Assembly (NCBI GenBank): GCA_949130495.1 | Contig: OX422211.1 | Location: forward strand, 335,638,504 to 335,702,503 | DNA: 64,000 bases | Source of the DNA: Sambucus nigra | Lineage: Eukaryota > Streptophyta > Magnoliopsida > Dipsacales > Adoxaceae | Direction: 5' to 3' | Part shown: positions 59,220-64,000 of the stretch, in pieces | Layout: each line of letters opens with the position of its first letter | Position numbering within the stretch: position 1 is the first letter of the stretch | Program-made: the position numbers and the translations under genes | Notes under the pieces: model-generated | The model's database searches: none | Told to the model about the DNA's origin: nothing | Seen by the model: the letters and a program-made list of their open reading frames with translations, nothing else

Positions 59220-60479
59220 CGATTGAGATTGATTGTGTAGTGAAAATATATGTGTCCTCTAATAAGAAATTCAAATTTAGTTTGTACAATATTCATAGTT
59301 TTGTATGGATTCATTCTAACTATGTTTTGTAGGATTTTATTATGACCGTTCCTTCCATAATGGTCATGTAAATAGTTATTTTTATTTAAGTGATTAGATC
59401 CTATGGTGGGATTATCCGTAGTTAAAATTCTATCAATTTTGGTTTTGAATAAACCATATTTTGGTGGAGATTATGAGAGGATGTAAATTTTTTTTATTTC
59501 AATTCTCCTTTGTAATGATGGATTATCTTCATGGAAAAAGTGTGAGATAGTTTGGGTACTTCTTGAAGAAGAAAGAAGAGTTATAGATATAGTTTTATGG
59601 AGATTCAGTAAGGGTTCTTGGATTGTGTATGGAGATTTTTGAATGTCAGGTTTCAGATCTTGCTTTATTTATTCCGAATAATTGAACCATTAGAATTCAC
59701 TAAAATTTTGTTATGGTCCAGTTGAAGGCAAGATGAAGCTTCAATACAAAAATTAGCTCGTTAGAAAATTTGAGATATTGTTTTCTTTATTCCAAATCAT
59801 CAGACAATTGGAATTTGCTGAAATATTGTTATGTTCTAGATGCAGGCGAGATAAAGCTTCTATGAAAAATTAGCTCGATCGAAGAACGTTATGGTTGCCT
59901 GCGTCATATTTTGGAGACCAGACCATAAAAAAAATCTTAATTTTTGGATATGTTCTATGGGAAGATGAGACGAATTCGTGTTCAAAAATAATCTTGATTG
60001 GACATTGTTAAGGCCACCTGCATCTGCCTTTGATGAACCCTGCTTCGAGTTAAACTCTTGCCCAAATGGAAGTCTTCTTCAACAATGATTATTTTACATG
60101 GAGAGTTACATTTCAAGTTAGACTCTTGCCCAAAAGTAACTCTACTCAAACAAGGATTTTATTGCATGAAGATTTTTACTTCATGTATAAGTCTAGGCCA
60201 TGATGGAAAGGGATTTTATATCTTTTAATTTTTCTTACTTTTAATTATTTAATTTCTTTCATGTCTACTTATTTTATTATGTTGCAAAATTTTTGTGCTA
60301 ATTAATTGGATAATTAGGAATTAAAACTAGTCTAGATCACCAATTTTCTCCGAAAATTTGTGTTGTTTTTATTTTTTTATAAATTAAATTAAATTTAAAT
60401 GTGTGAATTTAAATTGAGATACGGAAAATTTTATTTTAGAAAATTTGGATCATATTTTTTATTTTAATAAAATTAAAAT
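59220..60479. other. Sequence after the copia-like LTR, no coding seen
   Basis: No gag frame is present. It contains the duplicated module at 59665-59890 and, near 60045-60150, two copies of a phrase around GACTCTTGCCCAAA. It may be a deleted internal region joined to another repeat. Confidence 0.4.
59665..59890. repeat. Duplicated module shared with the 3-kb LTRs
   Basis: Two copies about 128 bases apart: TTATTCCGAATAATTGAACC ... AAAAATTAGCTCG and TTATTCCAAATCATCAGACA ... AAAAATTAGCTCG. The same layout (TTATTCCGGATGATCGAACC ... AAAAATTCAGCTTGATCG) is in both LTRs of the LARD-like element, near 17838 and 25253. Confidence 0.6.
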
Positions 60480-61440
60480 AGTGAGATCAGGTGGGTGGCC
60501 ATCCTATCCCGGTCGGCGTGTTCGCACGGGGTCTCGCTCCCTTTCTCATGGTGCTTCGACTGTTGACAATTGGGGTGATGTATAGAAATAGAGTTGCCAA
60601 CCTACTTTGCACAAAACATGCAGAAGAAATGTTGCCACCTCGAGAGAATGGCGTCAAAGATACACTAATGCTTGCAAAACAATTTAGTTCAAGGATTTAG
60701 GGGCTAAGTTAAGGAATGGGAAGGTGTTAGGCACCCATCCCGCCTTTTCGATCTGTCATGGACGTGTGTTATTATTCTCCATAATAACTCTGTGGAGTGT
60801 ACGGTTGTATATATAAAACGGAGAGTGGAATTACTTGACTTGCGTCATCGATAAAGGCGGAGTGAGGTCATCCTCAGGAGTATTCCCAAAAAGTATTAAA
60901 AATATAATATGTTCTTTTGTCGGGTCAGCAATCGGGTCACCAATCGTTTCATTCTAAAGTTATTTTCTTGGTTTGAAGAGTTGACCTCGGTTAAACGGGG
61001 CGCAAAAGTGCCTAATGACCCTTCAGAGTGAAACGATTCATTCATCCATACCATAAGGTTGATTCGTGCATGGGGTGGACTATTAGAAAGGTTATTTAGA
61101 TCCCTTTGAAGATTCATTCAGTCTCGTTCAAGCTGAAAAAAGTGCCCGGTGGTCTCTGTATAAGTTTTTGAGGGAGAATTATTCATTCGTCCAAATCGTA
61201 AGGTTGATTCGTGCATGCGATTAACCGTTAGAAATGGGATTCAGAGCCCTGTGAAGATTCATTGAGATTTTGACCAAACGATAAAGTTAATAGGAGTTAA
61301 ACGGGGCTTGAGGGCTTTCAGTGGCCTCTAGATTGGTACTTGCAATATGGCCTAGGATTTTATAATGAAAGAGTAAGTGTTAGGGACCTAAGGAAATGCT
61401 TAGGGTGTCCTAGGATGTGGTGTCTACAGAGCCCCACGAC
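60480..61440. other. GC-richer repeat-like leader region, no gene
   Basis: Contains GGAATGGGAAGGTGTTAGGC followed by ACCCATCCCGCC, and two copies of a phrase around TAAGGTTGATTCGTGCATG (near 61050 and 61200) spaced about 150 bases. Composition is higher in GC than the flanks, as in retrotransposon leaders. The 69-codon frame at 60491 is probably chance. Confidence 0.4.
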
Positions 61441-61539
61441 GAGTGAGCTGGGAATAAGTGAAGGCGATTGAATAGACGCCACATGAATGTTGGGAAAGAG
61501 GTTAATTTTACGAACCAAAGAGACAAGGATGACCAAATC

Positions 61540-62255
61540 AGACGGTCGAGGTTAATTTTGAGGACCTAAGGTTATTATGGGGATTACCGATTTTATGGGT
61601 CGAGGTTGATTCTGAGGACCTAATGTTAAGGGGACCGATTTTGCAGGTCGAGGTCAATTTTGATGAATTAAATTTATAGAGACCGATTATGTGGGTCGAG
61701 GTCAATTCTATGGACCTAAAGTTATAGAGACCAATTATGCGGGTCAAGTTCAATTCTAAGGACCTAAAGTTGTAGAAACAGATTCTAAGGGTTGAGGTCA
61801 ATTCTGAGTACCTAAAGTTATTGGGACCAATTCTGCGGGTCGAGGTCAATTTTGAGGACCTAAATTTGTATAGATCGATTATGTGAGTTGAGGTTAATTT
61901 TGAGGACCTAAAGTTGTAGAGATCGATTCTACGGATTGAGGTCAATTCTAAGGACCTAAAGTTGTAAAGACTGATTTTGTGGATCGAGGTCAATTCTGAG
62001 GACCTAAAGTTGTAGAGACTGATTATGCGGATCGAGGTTAATTCTAAGGGCCTAAAGTTATATAAACTGATTTTGAGGGTTGAGGTCAATTTTGAGGACC
62101 TAAAGTTGTAGGTACTAATTCTGTGGGTCGAGATAAATTCTGAGAACTAAAGTTATAAGGACTGATTCTGTGGTTCAAGGTTAATTCTGAGGACCTAAAG
62201 TTGTTGAGATCGATTCTACTGGTTGACCTCAATTCTGAGGACCTAAATTTGTGAC
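61540..62255. repeat. 48-bp minisatellite, about 15 copies
   Basis: GTCGAGGTCAATTCTGAGGA with CCTAAAGTTGTAGAGA recurs about every 48 bases. Because 48 is a multiple of three, one minus-strand frame stays open for 183 codons (61538-62089) as a 16-residue repeat with core LYNFRSSELTST. Likely part of a retrotransposon LTR or leader, since a TATA box follows 270 bases later. Confidence 0.9.
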
Positions 62256-62522
62256 GCGAGGAGTTGTTCTCATGGGAAAGTTTTACCTTGAAAAAATGTA
62301 CTAATATTTATTTTTCATTTTTTTGGAATTTTCCAGGAAATTTTTGGATTTTTTTGGATTTTTCTTTATTTTTTTATACAAAATTTGTAGGATTCTACCG
62401 ATTGGTATGCTGTAGGGATTATTGTTTGGCAATGTCATGGACTCCTGGGTTTCCTTGGGATGAGGAACAAGCAGGTGCCAATCAGTTTGTGCAAGGGTCT
62501 GCCAATCGACATGCGGTTTTGT

Positions 62523-62539
62523 CCCCTATAAAAAAGGGG
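62523..62539 (+). promoter_or_regulatory. TATA box within a hairpin
   Basis: CCCCTATAAAAAAGGGG: a TATA box enclosed by a 5-base inverted repeat. It is followed by a C/T-rich start-like region (CCTTCCTCATTTTTCACATC), as in LTR promoters. Confidence 0.45.
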
Positions 62540-62639
62540 ATGATCCTTCCTCATTTTTCACATCTTCAAGCATTTAAATCTTTTGTTTCCTCTCTTTTAA
62601 AATATTTTCTATGTCCTTTATCCTTTTAAGACTTCAAAT

Positions 62640-64000
62640 GGTGGGTTCTTACAAAGAGGGATACAACTTAGAGTGTTTGAAGATTTATCACTAGCATAAC
62701 TTGGAGTGGCAGTCTAGGGTGCCCCTTGCCTCGGGTAATGGGAATGCCTTTAATCTCTTTGAGATCATAGCTAAGGAGCACTTCCTTCTTCATGAATCTG
62801 CACACCACCATTCGCCTAGTGTAAGGAACTGTACAGACAAAATTTGTAATTGAGTCCCTTGTATGTTTTCGACTTATTCTCATAACAAAACATGATTTTG
62901 ATCATTAGATAGATTTTTCATTTGTCACAATCCCACACAATTTATGACATAAATTTTATTAAAGACGTTGCGACAAAGCTTCAAAGATTTATCATGCCAA
63001 TTTGTGGCGCATATTTCATCTTCAATCAAATTACATTCCGAGATCGCTCAGGCATGAATAAGTAATGCTAATGGAACTCAGAATTTATTTTAAATTATTT
63101 AAGGATGTTATTTCTTAAAGAAAAAAAAATTAAAGTGTTTCAAAATATTTACACTTCATTTTATTCTGAGAAAAGGATGGACTAGAGTTGTATAAAACAC
63201 AAACTCGAGTGTTTCTGGTTGAAGCAACACTAGTGGTCGTTCAAGCGAGATATGCGTGTCATTCAATGACAAGTCAATCTCGATCTAGTGATAGGCTATC
63301 TCTTTCAAATGATGCTCCACCTCAAGAAAATTAGTTAAGGCATGTTTCCCTCAGCATTTCGTGAGTGTGCAGCCCAGAAAAATAGTATACATATAGTACA
63401 ATTTTTGCACAAAGTTTTCTAAGGTTTTCTAAGTCTAAAGCATCCTTAGAGTTTCAAAGATCCGAATTTTCATTATCATATGCAATAGTGATCTTTGTTT
63501 ACACCCTGTTGGAGTTTGTTCTACACTTGAACATTGGGTTTATGGTGAATAAGTGAAGGACTTCGTGTTCAACATCGTAGACGTTTCCAAGCTACAATGG
63601 TGGACACCGAGTCATTCGTGGAGGTGAGTGTTATGGGCAGGTATCGCGAAAGGATTCATGTGGGCATTGTGGAGGAGTGGTTGAAGATTAGAAGAGCATC
63701 AAGTCTCGCGGGGATTGAGTCGTTGAGTAAGACTTGTGTATGTTCCTTATAATTACACATCATAGTGATTATTTGGTTTGGGCCTTCCGAGGTTTTTTCA
63801 CTTATTGCTTTCCTCGTACATACGGTGTTGTGAGTATTCTTTACGTTATTTTACTTACTTTAATCACTACATGCATGCTTAGGATAAATCAAGATAACAT
63901 TTGGTTGTGTTAAAATTGGTTCACAACTTGGTGTGGTTTATAAAATTTGGAAACAGAGTTTTTTAAAAGGAGAAATTATTTTTTCATCTTTAAAACACTT
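62640..64000. other. Right-edge repeat region, no gene seen
   Basis: No long frame. At 63228-63330 are TCGTTCAAGCGAGA, GTCATTCAATGAC and CTTTCAAATGATG, the same box family as at 57240-57355 but in the opposite orientation. The 63700-63960 part (CACTTATTGCTTTCCTCGTA) resembles the U5 side of an LTR; its end is not defined. Confidence 0.35.

Noticed and set aside
60491..60700. 69-codon plus-strand frame
   Set aside because: No domain; it covers a leader-like repeat and its length is within chance for this GC-richer stretch.
61538..62089. 183-codon minus-strand frame as a repeat protein
   Set aside because: It is the read-through of a 48-bp minisatellite whose unit length is a multiple of three; no start context or conserved domain.
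62264..62629. 121-codon plus-strand frame
   Set aside because: It crosses the TATA box and promoter-like region, is rich in Phe from T-runs and has no domain.

Overview
The window is AT-rich nuclear DNA of a flowering plant, most likely a eudicot with a large genome. It is almost entirely transposable-element sequence, piled up by repeated nested insertion, and I see no intact host gene. Plant-specific evidence includes Tat-lineage Ty3/gypsy elements with two RNase H domains, MUDR-type transposase, Helitron-like ends, a CACTA-like element, GT/AG introns and long (AT)n runs.

Layout. 1-9633: a Tat-lineage (Retand-like) Ty3/gypsy element on the minus strand. It has a 5' LTR, primer site and gag-pro-pol broken by eight stops and one frameshift. 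An extra gene lies on the opposite strand near its 3' end; it has a phase-0 intron and runs off the left edge. 10045-32755: a probable CACTA-type element with palindromic subterminal repeats, carrying a Nudix hydrolase pseudogene, exon-like pieces and a 3.2-kb array of about 168-bp repeats. It is split by a complete LTR element (16941-27382) with 3-kb LTRs, a perfect 5-bp target duplication and no coding interior. 33756-35853: a Helitron-like end and a decayed antisense gene of another Tat element. 35874-36275: a small CACTA-like element. 36310-37613 and 47540-48060: plus-strand pol of a third Tat element, split by a second, old Tat element on the minus strand (37612-47538).

48-64 kb: clusters of a short palindromic motif around TTTCGCATTGCGAAA lie at six places between 49.7 and 55.8 kb. 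A MUDR-type (MULE) transposase pseudogene spans 53120-56620 on the minus strand and is broken by a 5'-truncated LINE and by a roughly 1.1-kb motif-bounded block. The right end holds a possible Ty1/copia LTR with primer site, LTR-like promoter regions and a 48-bp minisatellite.

How the parts relate. The best biological signal is the antisense gene of the Tat elements. The two best-preserved copies (1-1982 and 38.4-41.05 kb) share its order, its intron and a repeated coiled-coil plus GW-type motif, although the second element is otherwise badly decayed. The LTR element at 16.9-27.4 kb has young LTRs and no coding capacity, so it was presumably moved by a partner. The stops and catalytic Asp-to-Asn changes in the Tat elements mostly fit C-to-T transitions, as expected of methylated, silenced DNA. 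Names rest on motifs read by eye; no database search was made.
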